Origin: Actinomycetota bacterium
GTDB lineage: Bacteria; Actinomycetota; Actinomycetes; Actinomycetales; Dermatophilaceae
DNA: 64,000 bases
Direction: 5' to 3'
NCBI GenBank assembly: GCA_020161815.1
Contig: JAIUOP010000005.1
Span: 1-64,000 of the forward strand
Shown: positions 39,061-47,390 of the stretch, piece by piece
Layout of the letters: every line of letters starts with the position of its first letter
Position numbering within the stretch: the first letter of the stretch is position 1
Position numbers and translations under genes: made by a program
Notes under the pieces: generated by a model
What the model saw: the letters and a program-made list of their open reading frames with translations, nothing else
Told to the model about the DNA's origin: nothing
The model's database searches: none

Positions 39061-39783
39061 ATGGCTCGACCGGTCATCGGCATCTCCTGCTACGTCGAGA
39101 AGATCGACCGGACCCCGTGGACGCAGCAGTGGTCGGCGGTGCTGCCGCACATGTACATCGACCACGTCGAGGCGGCGGGCGGGGCGGCAGTCATCCTGCC
39201 GCCCCGCCTCGACGCCGACGAGCACCTGGCCCGTGACGTCCTCGCCCGGGTCGACGGGCTGATCATCGCCGGGGGAGCGGACGTCGAGTCCGTGCACTAC
39301 GGCGCCGCGCCCCACCCGACCTCACAGTCGCCCCGCCCCGACCGTGACCAGTGGGAGCTGGCGCTCGCGCGGGTCTCCCACGCGGTGGACCTGCCGGTCC
39401 TGGGCATCTGCCGCGGCATGCAGGTCATGGCCGTGGCCGCCGGAGGCGTGATCGAGCAGCACCTGCCCGACCGGGTCGGCTCCGAGGAGCACCTCCCCGA
39501 GCTCGGGGTGTATGCCGTCCACCCGGTCTCGGTCGTCGCCGACACCCGCCTGGCCGGGCTGCTCGGCGCGGGAGAGATCGACGTGCCGACCTATCACCAC
39601 CAAGGGGTGGAGCCCGCCTCGCTCGCACGCACCGGCTACACCATCGCCGCGTGGCACTCGGACGGCACGCCCGAGGCCCTGGAGGATCCGAGTGCCGCCT
39701 TCCGGCTGGCAGTGCAGTGGCACCCCGAGGCCGGAGCCGACGGACGACTCTTCGACGGCCTCGTCGCGGCAGCCCGGCACTGA
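39061..39783 (+). CDS. PuuD-like gamma-glutamyl amide hydrolase (peptidase C26)
   Basis: 240 residues of the class I glutamine amidotransferase-like C26 family. The nucleophile Cys is in LGICRGMQVMAVA (near residue 118), and the His and Glu are in AVQWHPEAG (near 222). IAGGADVESVHYG supplies the oxyanion strand. In the Puu pathway this type of enzyme frees the product from glutamate and so closes the cycle. It is the last gene of the cluster, 29 bases after the SDR, with AAAGGCAG upstream. Its 3' end has been copied in tandem. Confidence 0.85.
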   Translation: MARPVIGISCYVEKIDRTPWTQQWSAVLPHMYIDHVEAAGGAAVILPPRLDADEHLARDVLARVDGLIIAGGADVESVHYGAAPHPTSQSPRPDRDQWELALARVSHAVDLPVLGICRGMQVMAVAAGGVIEQHLPDRVGSEEHLPELGVYAVHPVSVVADTRLAGLLGAGEIDVPTYHHQGVEPASLARTGYTIAAWHSDGTPEALEDPSAAFRLAVQWHPEAGADGRLFDGLVAAARH

Positions 39784-39813
39784 CCGGCCTCGTCGCGGCA
39801 GCCCGGCACTGAC
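39756..39813 (+). repeat. Exact 29-bp tandem duplication at the end of the puuD-like gene
   Basis: Bases 39756-39784, which encode the last nine residues and stop, are repeated exactly at 39785-39813, and CGGCC follows again. The extra copy is non-coding. It looks like a recent slippage or unequal-exchange event. Confidence 0.85.
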
Positions 39814-39879
39814 CGGCCCTCACCGGCCCCGATCGGTCGCGGACAGGAAACGGACAGGTTCACCCCTGACACTGGTGCC

Positions 39880-41004
39880 ATGAAGGCTGTGACGACATGG
39901 GGTGTGCGTGCCCTCGGTATCGGTGCGGTCGCGGCCGGCGCCGGCCTGTGGAAGGCCGCCCGCGGCATACCCACCGCCATGGGCGGGCGACCCGGCGGCG
40001 AGCGCTTGGCGCGCATGGAGGCCTCTCCGCACTTCCGGGACGGCCGGTTCCACAACGAGGACCACGACGGCCTGACGGCGGGGCCCGGCCTGGCGTCACT
40101 GGGCGACACGGCGGCCAAGTTCATCGCCGGGCGAGCCGCCGGAGCACCCAAGGGTGAGGTCCCGCTGGTCCGCGAGGCGGCACCGGTCTCCGGCGCGGGG
40201 CTGGGGGTCACCTGGTTCGGCCACTCGTCGGTGCTTCTCGAGCTCGACGGGGTCACCATCCTGCTCGACCCAGTGTGGAGCGAGCGCGTCTCACCGTCGC
40301 AACACGTCGGCCCGAAACGCCTGCACGACAACCCGATCAGCCTCGAGCAGTTGCCCCGCATCGACGCCGTCGTCATCTCGCACGACCACTACGACCACCT
40401 CGACGAGGCGACCGTGCGCTGGTTGGCCACGCACACCGAGTGCCGCTTCCTCGTCCCCCTGGGTGTCGGGATGCACTTGGCCGCCTGGGGTGTCGAGGAG
40501 GACCGGATCGAGGACCTCGACTGGGACGAGGAGGCCAAGGTCGGCGACGTCCGCTTCGTCGCCACGCAGGCACAGCACTTCTCGGGACGCGGGCTGAGCC
40601 GTGACGGGACCCAGTGGGCGTCCTGGGCCCTCCTCGGACCGGAGCACCGCGTTTTCTACTCCGGCGACGGCGGGTTCTTCCCCGGCTTCGCCCGCATCGG
40701 CCAGGTGCACGGACCCTTCGACCTGACCCTGGTCCAGGTCGGGGCCTATGACGCCGGCTGGGCGAGCATCCACATGACGCCCGAGGAGGGCGTGCGCACG
40801 CACCGGGACGTGCGGGGTGGGCTGCTGGTGCCGGTGCACTGGTGCACCTTCAACCTCGCCTTCCACCCGTGGGCGGAGCCCGTGGAGCGACTGCTCGAGG
40901 CGGCCGCCGCCGAGGGAGTGTCCGTGCTCGTGCCGCGACCCGGTCAACGCGTCGACGTCGCGGACCCGCCGCCGCTCGACCCCTGGTGGCGCGCCCTCAC
41001 CTGA
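39880..41004 (+). CDS. Metallo-beta-lactamase-fold hydrolase, NAPE-PLD/UlaG-like
   Basis: 374 residues. A hydrophobic N-terminus (VRALGIGAVAAGAGLW) may anchor it to the membrane. The zinc-binding motif is VISHDHYDHLD (near residue 168), with later ligands in QAQHFSGRG, YSGDGGFFPGF and LVPVHWCTFNLAF. WFGHSSVLLELDGVTILLDP is the typical start of the domain. The family includes N-acyl-phosphatidylethanolamine phospholipase D and UlaG lactonases. The substrate is not readable. It follows the amine cluster by 96 bases, in a gap without an evident terminator, so a link to it is possible but unproven. Confidence 0.78.
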   Translation: MKAVTTWGVRALGIGAVAAGAGLWKAARGIPTAMGGRPGGERLARMEASPHFRDGRFHNEDHDGLTAGPGLASLGDTAAKFIAGRAAGAPKGEVPLVREAAPVSGAGLGVTWFGHSSVLLELDGVTILLDPVWSERVSPSQHVGPKRLHDNPISLEQLPRIDAVVISHDHYDHLDEATVRWLATHTECRFLVPLGVGMHLAAWGVEEDRIEDLDWDEEAKVGDVRFVATQAQHFSGRGLSRDGTQWASWALLGPEHRVFYSGDGGFFPGFARIGQVHGPFDLTLVQVGAYDAGWASIHMTPEEGVRTHRDVRGGLLVPVHWCTFNLAFHPWAEPVERLLEAAAAEGVSVLVPRPGQRVDVADPPPLDPWWRALT

Positions 41005-41050
41005 CGGCTGCCCGAGCAGATCCGCCTCACCTCCCGCCCCCGACCCTCAC

Positions 41051-41140
41051 CCGTAACCTCTGCTAGCAGAGGAAAGTGCACGTGACCCCAAGGAACTCCT
41101 TGGGGTCACGTGCACTCCGCCGTCCTAGCAGAGGTTACGG
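41051..41140. terminator. Compound hairpin between convergent genes
   Basis: An inner 20-bp perfect stem (41075-41094 with 41097-41116) is framed by an outer 16-bp perfect stem (41051-41066 with 41125-41140) built on CCGTAACCTCTGCTAG. The outer right arm overlaps the stop codon of the ABC ATPase gene (minus strand). It is probably a bidirectional terminator. Confidence 0.7.
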
Positions 41141-42178
41141 GGAGGGGAAGGCCAGGACCGGGCCCAGGACGTCCAGGGACACCACCTCACCCGGCGAGGG
41201 CAGGTCGGCTGCGGCGACCGTCCGCGCCAGGACGGGCGTGTCTGCACCGAGGACGAGATGGACCAGGGCGTCGTGGCCGAAGTAGTCGACGTGCGTGACC
41301 TTGGCCGGCGATCGGTCAGTGCCGGCCACCGGCCCGCGCGTGAGGCGGATCTGCTCGGGACGCAGGGAGACCTCGACCGGCCCGCTGCACGCCGTCACCA
41401 ACGGGAGTCGGCCGAGCGCGCACTCGACGACGCCCTCTCTCGCGGTGCCGGGGAGCGTGGACACCTCGCCCAGGAATGCCGCGGTCAGTCGATCGGCGGG
41501 GGTGGCGTACAGCTCGGCCGGGGGACCCGCTTGGAGGACCCGACCGCTGTCCATCACGACGACCTGGTCGGCGAAGGACAACGCCTCGTCCTGGTCGTGG
41601 GTGACGAGCAGGACGGTCACTCCCTGGGCGGCGAGTGCGTCCGCGACCGCGCGTCGGGTGCTCGCCCTCAGCCCGGTGTCGAGGGCGCTGAAGGGCTCGT
41701 CCAGGAGGACGAGGTCGGGCTCTCGGGCCAGCGCCCGGGCCAGGGCGACCCGCTGTTGCTGCCCGCCGGAGAGCTGGTCGGGCCGACGGGCACCCATCTC
41801 GAGGTCCAGGCCCACGAGGAGGAGGAGCTGCTCGATGCGTGCGGTCCGGCCGGGCGCGCGCCGGGGCACGCCGAAGCCGATGTTCTCGGCGACGCTCAGG
41901 TGCGGGAAGAGCGCGCCCTCCTGGGCGAGGTACCCGATGCCGCGTCGCTCGGGCGGGGTGTCCAGGCCGGGGCCGCAGACCGCGGTGCCGCCGATGGTGA
42001 CCAGGCCGGCGTCGGCCCGGTGGAAACCTGCGACCACGCGCAGGAGCGTGGTCTTGCCGCATCCCGACGGGCCGAGGATGGCCGTCGTCGATCCGCGGGT
42101 CACGTCGAGGTCGACATCGCGCAGGACGACATGGCGCCCGTGGGAGGCGGTGACCCCTCGAAGGGACAGTCCGCTCAC
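41135..42178 (-). CDS. Fe3+ ABC transporter ATPase (FbpC-like)
   Basis: 347 residues. Walker A is ILGPSGCGKTTLLRVV (near residue 37), the signature is LSGGQQQRVALARAL (near 138) and Walker B is LVLLDEPFSALD. A C-terminal TOBE-like domain follows (about 240-347). It powers uptake by the permease encoded upstream. The GTG start at 42178 overlaps the permease stop (GTGA), so they are coupled. A much longer open frame on this strand is an artefact of high GC. Confidence 0.9.
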   Translation of the reverse strand: MSGLSLRGVTASHGRHVVLRDVDLDVTRGSTTAILGPSGCGKTTLLRVVAGFHRADAGLVTIGGTAVCGPGLDTPPERRGIGYLAQEGALFPHLSVAENIGFGVPRRAPGRTARIEQLLLLVGLDLEMGARRPDQLSGGQQQRVALARALAREPDLVLLDEPFSALDTGLRASTRRAVADALAAQGVTVLLVTHDQDEALSFADQVVVMDSGRVLQAGPPAELYATPADRLTAAFLGEVSTLPGTAREGVVECALGRLPLVTACSGPVEVSLRPEQIRLTRGPVAGTDRSPAKVTHVDYFGHDALVHLVLGADTPVLARTVAAADLPSPGEVVSLDVLGPVLAFPSP

Positions 42179-43707
42179 GTGTTGACCTCCTCGGGTCGGC
42201 GCAGGACGAACCAGGTCAGTGGAGCCGACAGGACGATCATGGCGAGCGCATAGGGCGCGGCCAGGGCGTAGTCGAGCGCATCGCTCGCAGACCAGAAGGC
42301 GGTGGCGAGCGTCGTCGTCCCTGTCGGCGCCAGGAGCAGGGTCGCGGTCAGCTCGGTCGAGGTGGCGATGAAGACCAGCGCGAAGCCGCCGAGCACCCCG
42401 GGGAGTACAAGGGGAAGGACGACGCGACGCAGCGCGCGCAGCGGGGAGGACCCCAGTGCGCGCGCGGCCTCGACGAGCGAAGGCGGCGCTGCCCCGAAGG
42501 CCGCCCGGATGGAGACGGTGGCGCGCGGGACGAAGAGGATGACGTAGGCCACGACGAGGAGGACCGAGCTCTGGTACAGCGGGCCGAGCCATCGGATGGC
42601 CAGGGTGACCAGGGCCAGGGCGATGACCACCCCCGGGAGGGCGCTGGAGACGTAGGTCACGCGCTCGAGCGCCGTGGCCAGCACCCCCCGGCGCCGCTCC
42701 AGCAGCACGGCGAGGGGGAAGGCCGCGACGACGGTGACCGCGCCGGCGGCCACCGCGAGGGCCCCCGTGCTGGCCAGCGACCGGATCAGCTCCGGGGGCA
42801 ACAGCGGTGCTCCGCCGCTCCCCAGCCAGCGCGTGAGGCTCGCCAGCGGGACCCCGAGCGCGAGGAGGACCAGGCCGGTCAGCCCGGCCAGGACCACGGG
42901 CAGCCAGCGCCCCAGGGGCACCGGCTCGGGGCGGCGCACCACGCCACTGCCCAGCCGGGTGTGGCGCCGCCGGCCCCGGAGGAGGTACTCGAGGCCGAGG
43001 AAGGTGGCACACAGACCCATGAGCACCAGGGCGAGCACGCCTCCGGCGCTGAGGTCGAAGGCGGCTTCGTACTGCTCGAGGATGGCGGTGGTGAAGGTCG
43101 GGTAGCGGAGCATCGCGAGGACGCCGAACTCGGCCAGCAGGTGGAGGGCGACGAGGAGCGCCCCGCCCAGGAGCGCGGGCCGCAGCTGGGGGAGGACGAC
43201 CCGCCAGAAGGTGCGCCAGCGACCGAGGCCGAGCGATCGGGCCGTGTCCTCCCAGGACTGGTCGAGGCCCCGCAGGGCCGCCGAGCACGGCACGAAGACG
43301 AACGGCAGGTAGGACAAGGTCGTCACCAGTGCCGCCGCACCCAGGCCGTCCATGCCGGGCCGCAGCGACACCCACGCATAGGCGTTGACGAACGCCGGCA
43401 CGGCCAGGGGCGCGACGAGGAGGACCCGCCAAACGCTCGCCCCCGGCAGGGTGGTCCGTTCCACCAGCCAGGCCGCGGTGACCCCCAGCACGACGCACGC
43501 GGTGACGGTGACGCCGACGAGGGCGAGGGTGTTGCCGAGCAGCTCGGCCACCCGGGGTCGCAGGAGCTGCGCGCGCGTCGCCCCCCATCCCTGTCCCGTG
43601 GCCTGGGCGCCGATGACGAGCAGGGGCAGGACGCAGACGGTCGCGACGACCAGGGCGGCCGCCGCGACCGAGGGCCCCGCCAGGGGGCGGGCCTGCAGGG
43701 TGCGCAT
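42175..43707 (-). CDS. Fe3+ ABC transporter permease (FbpB-like)
   Basis: 510 residues with about twelve membrane helices in two homologous halves, each with a binding-protein-dependent permease motif (EAARALGSSPLRALRRVVLP in the second half, DTARSLGLGRWRTFWRVVLP in the first). This double-permease layout is typical of FbpB/SfuB ferric iron transporters. It starts 3 bases after the binding-protein gene stop, so it is in one operon with it. Confidence 0.9.
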   Translation of the reverse strand: MRTLQARPLAGPSVAAAALVVATVCVLPLLVIGAQATGQGWGATRAQLLRPRVAELLGNTLALVGVTVTACVVLGVTAAWLVERTTLPGASVWRVLLVAPLAVPAFVNAYAWVSLRPGMDGLGAAALVTTLSYLPFVFVPCSAALRGLDQSWEDTARSLGLGRWRTFWRVVLPQLRPALLGGALLVALHLLAEFGVLAMLRYPTFTTAILEQYEAAFDLSAGGVLALVLMGLCATFLGLEYLLRGRRRHTRLGSGVVRRPEPVPLGRWLPVVLAGLTGLVLLALGVPLASLTRWLGSGGAPLLPPELIRSLASTGALAVAAGAVTVVAAFPLAVLLERRRGVLATALERVTYVSSALPGVVIALALVTLAIRWLGPLYQSSVLLVVAYVILFVPRATVSIRAAFGAAPPSLVEAARALGSSPLRALRRVVLPLVLPGVLGGFALVFIATSTELTATLLLAPTGTTTLATAFWSASDALDYALAAPYALAMIVLSAPLTWFVLRRPEEVNT

Positions 43708-43710
43708 CGC

Positions 43711-44757
43711 TCAGAGGATGCCGGCGTTGGTCATCAGCTCGATCACGGCTGCGCCGTTGAGTGCGGAGGGATCGACCGTGGGAGCCTCCAGGCTGTCCAG
43801 GGCAGGCAAGGCGGGGTCGGACGCGGAGCCGGTGCCCACGGCATACTCCATCGACTGGCTGGTGGAGAGGATCTGCTGGCCCTTCGGGCCGGTGATCCAC
43901 GCCAGGAAGGCCTGCGCAGCTGCGGGATTGGCGCTGGACTTCAGCACCCCGCCACCGCTCACCGAGACGAAGGCGCCCACGTCCTGGCCCTTGAAGTAGT
44001 GCAGCTTGGTGTTGCCGCTGCCCTCCTTGGTCTTGGCCTGGTCCTTGTACCAGTAGTAGTGGTAGATCACGCCCATCGGGATCTCCCCGGCGTTGACGGC
44101 CTTCATCGTCGCGGTGTTGTTCTGGTAGACCTGCGCGTTGGCCTTCAGGCCCGCGAGCCAGTCGGCGGTCGCCTTCTCGCCCTTGGCGGCCAGCATCCCG
44201 GCCACGATGGCCTGGAAGTCGGCCCCTCCGGCGGCGGCACCCCACTGACCGGCATACCTCGGGTCCTGCAGGTCCATGAGGGATGCGGGGAGGTCGGCCT
44301 CGGCGATCTTGCTGGGGTTGTAGACCAGGACGGTGGACCGGGCAGCGATCCCGGTCCAGGCGCCGCTGCTGGGGCGGTATGCCGTGCCGACGCCTTCCAG
44401 CGTGGCCTTCTCGACCGGCGCGAGCAGGCCCGCCTTCTCGACGAGGGTCATGGCGGGCGAGTTCTCGGTGACGAAGACGTCCGCCGGGCTCTTGGCGCCC
44501 TCGGCGACGATCTGGGAGCCCATGGAGGCGTCCTTGCCCTGCCGCACCTGCACGGTGATGCCGGTGTCGGCCGTGAAGCCGTCCACCCACTCCTTGACCA
44601 GGTCCTCGTGCTGCGCGCTGTAGAGCGTGATCGACCCGGAGGGGCTTGCGCCGGCGGTGCTGCTGCTCGGCGCCGAGGTCGTCGACCCCGTGCCGCAGGC
44701 GGCGAGGGTCAACGCGGTGAGGACGGTGGTCGCCGTGGTGATGAGGCGGCGGGACAT
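43711..44757 (-). CDS. Fe3+-binding lipoprotein (FbpA-like)
   Basis: 348 residues. The lipobox LTLAAC at about residues 16-21 marks it as a lipoprotein. The mature part has the type 2 periplasmic-binding fold (SITLYSAQHEDLVKEWVDGF). IYHYYWYKDQ near residue 235 holds the adjacent tyrosines that ligate Fe3+ in FbpA-type proteins. It is the first gene of the iron operon and lies behind a DtxR/IdeR-type box, so it should be expressed when iron is short. Confidence 0.92.
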   Translation of the reverse strand: MSRRLITTATTVLTALTLAACGTGSTTSAPSSSTAGASPSGSITLYSAQHEDLVKEWVDGFTADTGITVQVRQGKDASMGSQIVAEGAKSPADVFVTENSPAMTLVEKAGLLAPVEKATLEGVGTAYRPSSGAWTGIAARSTVLVYNPSKIAEADLPASLMDLQDPRYAGQWGAAAGGADFQAIVAGMLAAKGEKATADWLAGLKANAQVYQNNTATMKAVNAGEIPMGVIYHYYWYKDQAKTKEGSGNTKLHYFKGQDVGAFVSVSGGGVLKSSANPAAAQAFLAWITGPKGQQILSTSQSMEYAVGTGSASDPALPALDSLEAPTVDPSALNGAAVIELMTNAGIL

Positions 44758-44785
44758 GGGCTCGAACCTGTCTGTTGGGAGTAGG

Positions 44786-44804
44786 TTAGGTGAGCCTAAC
44801 CTAT
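44786..44804 (-). promoter_or_regulatory. DtxR/IdeR iron box
   Basis: TTAGGTGAGCCTAACCTAT is a 19-base imperfect palindrome that matches the DtxR/IdeR consensus (TTAGGTTAGSCTAACCTAA) at nearly all positions. It lies 29 bases upstream of the iron lipoprotein gene and overlaps its likely promoter. Confidence 0.85.
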
Positions 44805-44897
44805 CTTCTCTGATGGGTAGGACCTCGGGGCGCTCGCCCGCGGACCACCATGTGGACGGTGATGATCAGGTGGGGCGCGCGTGGCAGGGTGTGTCTC

Positions 44898-44942
44898 GTG
44901 AGCACCACCAGCGCCGCCACCGCGGCCCTCATTATCGCCTAG
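44898..44942 (+). CDS. cimA leader peptide (MSTTSAATAALIIA)
   Basis: A 14-residue ORF from GTG to TAG ends in Leu-Ile-Ile-Ala, with the Ile codons ATT and ATC; ATT is rare in this genome. CAGGGT ends 7 bases before the GTG, so translation could be leaderless. The frame is also open from ATG 44850, which would give 30 residues. A 10-bp stem begins right after the stop and an intrinsic terminator follows. Since the next gene makes citramalate, a precursor of isoleucine, stalling at Ile codons is a sensible control. Inference from layout and codon content. Confidence 0.65.
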   Translation: MSTTSAATAALIIA

Positions 44943-44996
44943 CGCGACGAGACTCCTCGTCGCGCAGACCTCCCGACCCGGGGGGTCTTTTTGTTT
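44942..44996 (+). terminator. cimA attenuator hairpins
   Basis: Stem 1 is GCGCGACGAG (44942-44951) with CTCGTCGCGC (44956-44965). Stem 2 is AGACCTCCC (44966-44974) with GGGGGGTCT (44980-44988), followed by TTTTTGTTT. Stem 2 has the form of an intrinsic terminator. Leader ORF, first stem and T-tailed terminator follow the same order as before ilvB. Confidence 0.75.
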
Positions 44997-45133
44997 GACC
45001 AGACGGTCAGGCAAAGGGCGCGAGGGCCACACCCCGACCCGGACGTGGCGCGACGAGGAGAGCAGGGACCACACCCCGGTCCCGTTGCAGGAGAGCATGA
45101 CCCGCACGACCCGCCCCGACCCAGGACGCTGAG

Positions 45134-46747
45134 ATGACGACCGATCTGCATGTCTACGACACCACGCTGCGCGACGGCGCACAGCAGGAGGGCCTCAACC
45201 TCTCCGTGACGGACAAGTTGGCGATCGCTCGTCACCTGGACGACCTCGGGGTGGGCTTCATCGAGGGTGGCTGGCCGGGCGCGAACCCCAAGGACACCGA
45301 GTTCTTCGCCCGCGCGGCCAGGGAGCTCGACCTGCGGAACGCGACCCTGGCGGCCTTCGGTGCGACGCGGCGTGCCGGTGGCGCCGCGTCCACCGACCCC
45401 CTCGTCCGGGCCCTCCTCGACAGCCAGGCGTCGGTCATCACGCTGGTGGCCAAGTCGCACACAGGGCATGTCGAGCGGGCTCTGCGCACCACGCTCGCCG
45501 AGAACCTGGCGATGATCCGGGACACGGTGGGCTTCCTCGTCGGCGAGGGGAGGCGGGTCTTCCTCGACGCCGAGCACTTCTTCGACGGGTATGCCGTGGA
45601 CCGGGCCTACGCGCTGGAGGCCCTGCGGGCGGCGGCCGAGTCCGGTGCCGAGGTCCTCGCCCTGTGCGACACCAACGGTGGGATGCTACCCACCCAGGTC
45701 GCCGACGTCGTCGCCGATGTCGTCGGCACCCTCGGCCTGGGCGCCGACCATGACACCCGAGTGGGCATCCACTGCCACAACGACACCGGCTGCGCCGTCG
45801 CCAACTCCATGGCCGCGGTCGACGCCGGGGCCCGGCACGTCCAGGGCACGGTCAATGGCTACGGCGAGCGCACCGGCAACGCCAACCTCGTCACCGTCGT
45901 CGCCAACCTCCAGCTCAAGCGAGGCCTGCCGCTCGTCGAGCCGCACCGGCTGCAGGAGGCGACCCGGATCAGCCATGCGATCTCCGAGGTGACCAACGTC
46001 CCGCCCTACTCGCGCCAGCCCTACACCGGTGCCAGCGCCTTCGCACACAAGGCCGGCCTGCACGCGAGCGCGATCAAGGTCGACCCGGACCTCTACCAGC
46101 ACATGGACCCCAAGCACGTCGGCAACGACATGCGCATGCTCGTCTCGGACATGGCCGGCCGTGCCTCGATCGAGCTCAAGGCCAAGGAGCTGGGCTTCGC
46201 CCTCGACGCCCAGTCCGAGGCGGACAGCGAGTTGATGAAGCGGGTGCTCGCCTCGGTGAAGGACAAGGAGCTGCGCGGCTACACCTTCGACGCCGCCGAC
46301 GCCTCCTTCGACCTGTTGCTGCGCCGGGAGCTCGACGGTGGCCTGCCGTCCTTCTTCGATGTCGAGTCGTGGCGGGTCATCACCGATGCCCGCGGCGAGG
46401 GCGACGCGCTGTCCGAGGCGACTGTCAAGCTCACCGCGGGGGACAAGCGCTATGTCCGCACCGGTGAGGGCAATGGCCCGGTCAACGCCCTCGACCAGGC
46501 CCTGCGCTCGGCGCTCGCTCGCGCTTACCCGGCGATCGAGAACTTCGAGCTCGTCGACTACAAGGTGCGCATCCTCGACGCCTCCCATGGCACCGATGCC
46601 GTGACTCGAGTGCTCATCGAGACCAGCGACGGCACGACGACGTGGACGACGATCGGCGTCGCGGCCAACATCCTCGAGGCGAGCTGGGATGCCCTCGTCG
46701 AGTCGGTGACCTACGGCCTGCTTCGTGCCGACATCAGCCCACTCTGA
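45134..46747 (+). CDS. cimA: Citramalate synthase
   Basis: 537 residues of the DRE-TIM family. The catalytic motif is YDTTLRDGAQQEGLNLS (residues about 8-24); IEGGWPGANPKDTEFF is characteristic of the CimA-type proteins rather than LeuA. HCHNDTGCAVANS (near 213) supplies metal ligands. A C-terminal regulatory domain starts near 400 and is expected to bind the end product. The enzyme joins pyruvate and acetyl-CoA to citramalate, leading through LeuCD and LeuB to 2-oxobutyrate and isoleucine. It lies about 137 bases after the attenuator. Confidence 0.88.
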   Translation: MTTDLHVYDTTLRDGAQQEGLNLSVTDKLAIARHLDDLGVGFIEGGWPGANPKDTEFFARAARELDLRNATLAAFGATRRAGGAASTDPLVRALLDSQASVITLVAKSHTGHVERALRTTLAENLAMIRDTVGFLVGEGRRVFLDAEHFFDGYAVDRAYALEALRAAAESGAEVLALCDTNGGMLPTQVADVVADVVGTLGLGADHDTRVGIHCHNDTGCAVANSMAAVDAGARHVQGTVNGYGERTGNANLVTVVANLQLKRGLPLVEPHRLQEATRISHAISEVTNVPPYSRQPYTGASAFAHKAGLHASAIKVDPDLYQHMDPKHVGNDMRMLVSDMAGRASIELKAKELGFALDAQSEADSELMKRVLASVKDKELRGYTFDAADASFDLLLRRELDGGLPSFFDVESWRVITDARGEGDALSEATVKLTAGDKRYVRTGEGNGPVNALDQALRSALARAYPAIENFELVDYKVRILDASHGTDAVTRVLIETSDGTTTWTTIGVAANILEASWDALVESVTYGLLRADISPL

Positions 46748-46751
46748 GCCC

Positions 46752-47390
46752 GTGTCGATCTCCTTCAGCGGGATTCCGCACGAGGCCGCCGACTTCTATG
46801 CGCGCCTCGAAGCCGAGAACACCAAGGCCTTCTGGGCCGCCCACCAGGCCGAGTACCTCGCGCACGTCCGCGAGCCGATGACCGCGCTGCTCGGTGCGCT
46901 CGAGGACGAGTTCGGCGCCGGGCACGCCTTCCGGCCGCACCGGGACGTGCGTTTCGCGGCGGACAAGACACCCTTCAAGACCCACCAGGGCATCTTCGTC
47001 AAGGCCGCACCGGCCGCCGGTTGGTATGCCGAGGTCTCGGCGGACGGCTTCCGCCACGGCGCCGGCTGCTACCACATGGACGCCCCGGCGCTGGGCGCCT
47101 TCCGACAGGCCGTCGACGGGCCGCGCGGGGGTGAGCTCGAGGGCATCCTCGGCGGTCTGCAGGATGCCGGATGGGAGGTCACGGGCGACCAGCTCAAGAC
47201 CGCGCCCCGTGGCTGGAGCCGTGACCACCCGCGCATCGACCTGCTCCGGCACCGGTCGGTGAGCGTGATGCAGTGGATCGACGAAGGTGACGTCGTGACC
47301 TCCCCGGCCCTGGCGGACGCCGTGCGCGAGGGATGGCGCGACCTGCGGCCTCTCGTGGAGTGGTTCGCGGACGTCATCCCGCCGGAGTGA
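46752..47390 (+). CDS. DUF2461-family protein
   Basis: 212 residues of the DUF2461/TIGR02453 family: FYARLEAENTKAFWAAHQAEY at the N-terminus, FRPHRDVRFAADKTPFKTHQG, and YHMDAPALGAFRQAV. No activity is known. The GTG at 46752, 4 bases after the cimA stop, fits the family start, so it is probably cotranscribed with cimA. It converges with the next gene, with the stop codons overlapping (47374 and 47390). Confidence 0.85.
   Translation: MSISFSGIPHEAADFYARLEAENTKAFWAAHQAEYLAHVREPMTALLGALEDEFGAGHAFRPHRDVRFAADKTPFKTHQGIFVKAAPAAGWYAEVSADGFRHGAGCYHMDAPALGAFRQAVDGPRGGELEGILGGLQDAGWEVTGDQLKTAPRGWSRDHPRIDLLRHRSVSVMQWIDEGDVVTSPALADAVREGWRDLRPLVEWFADVIPPE

Noticed and set aside
41135..44590. Open frame of 1151 codons on the minus strand
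   Set aside because: Only its last 347 codons (the ABC ATPase) are real; the rest runs antisense or out of frame through the permease and lipoprotein genes, which have clear family motifs.
45134..46747. Assignment as leuA (2-isopropylmalate synthase)
   Set aside because: The IEGGWPGANPKD motif and overall pattern match CimA-type citramalate synthases, and the upstream leader carries Ile codons rather than a Leu run.
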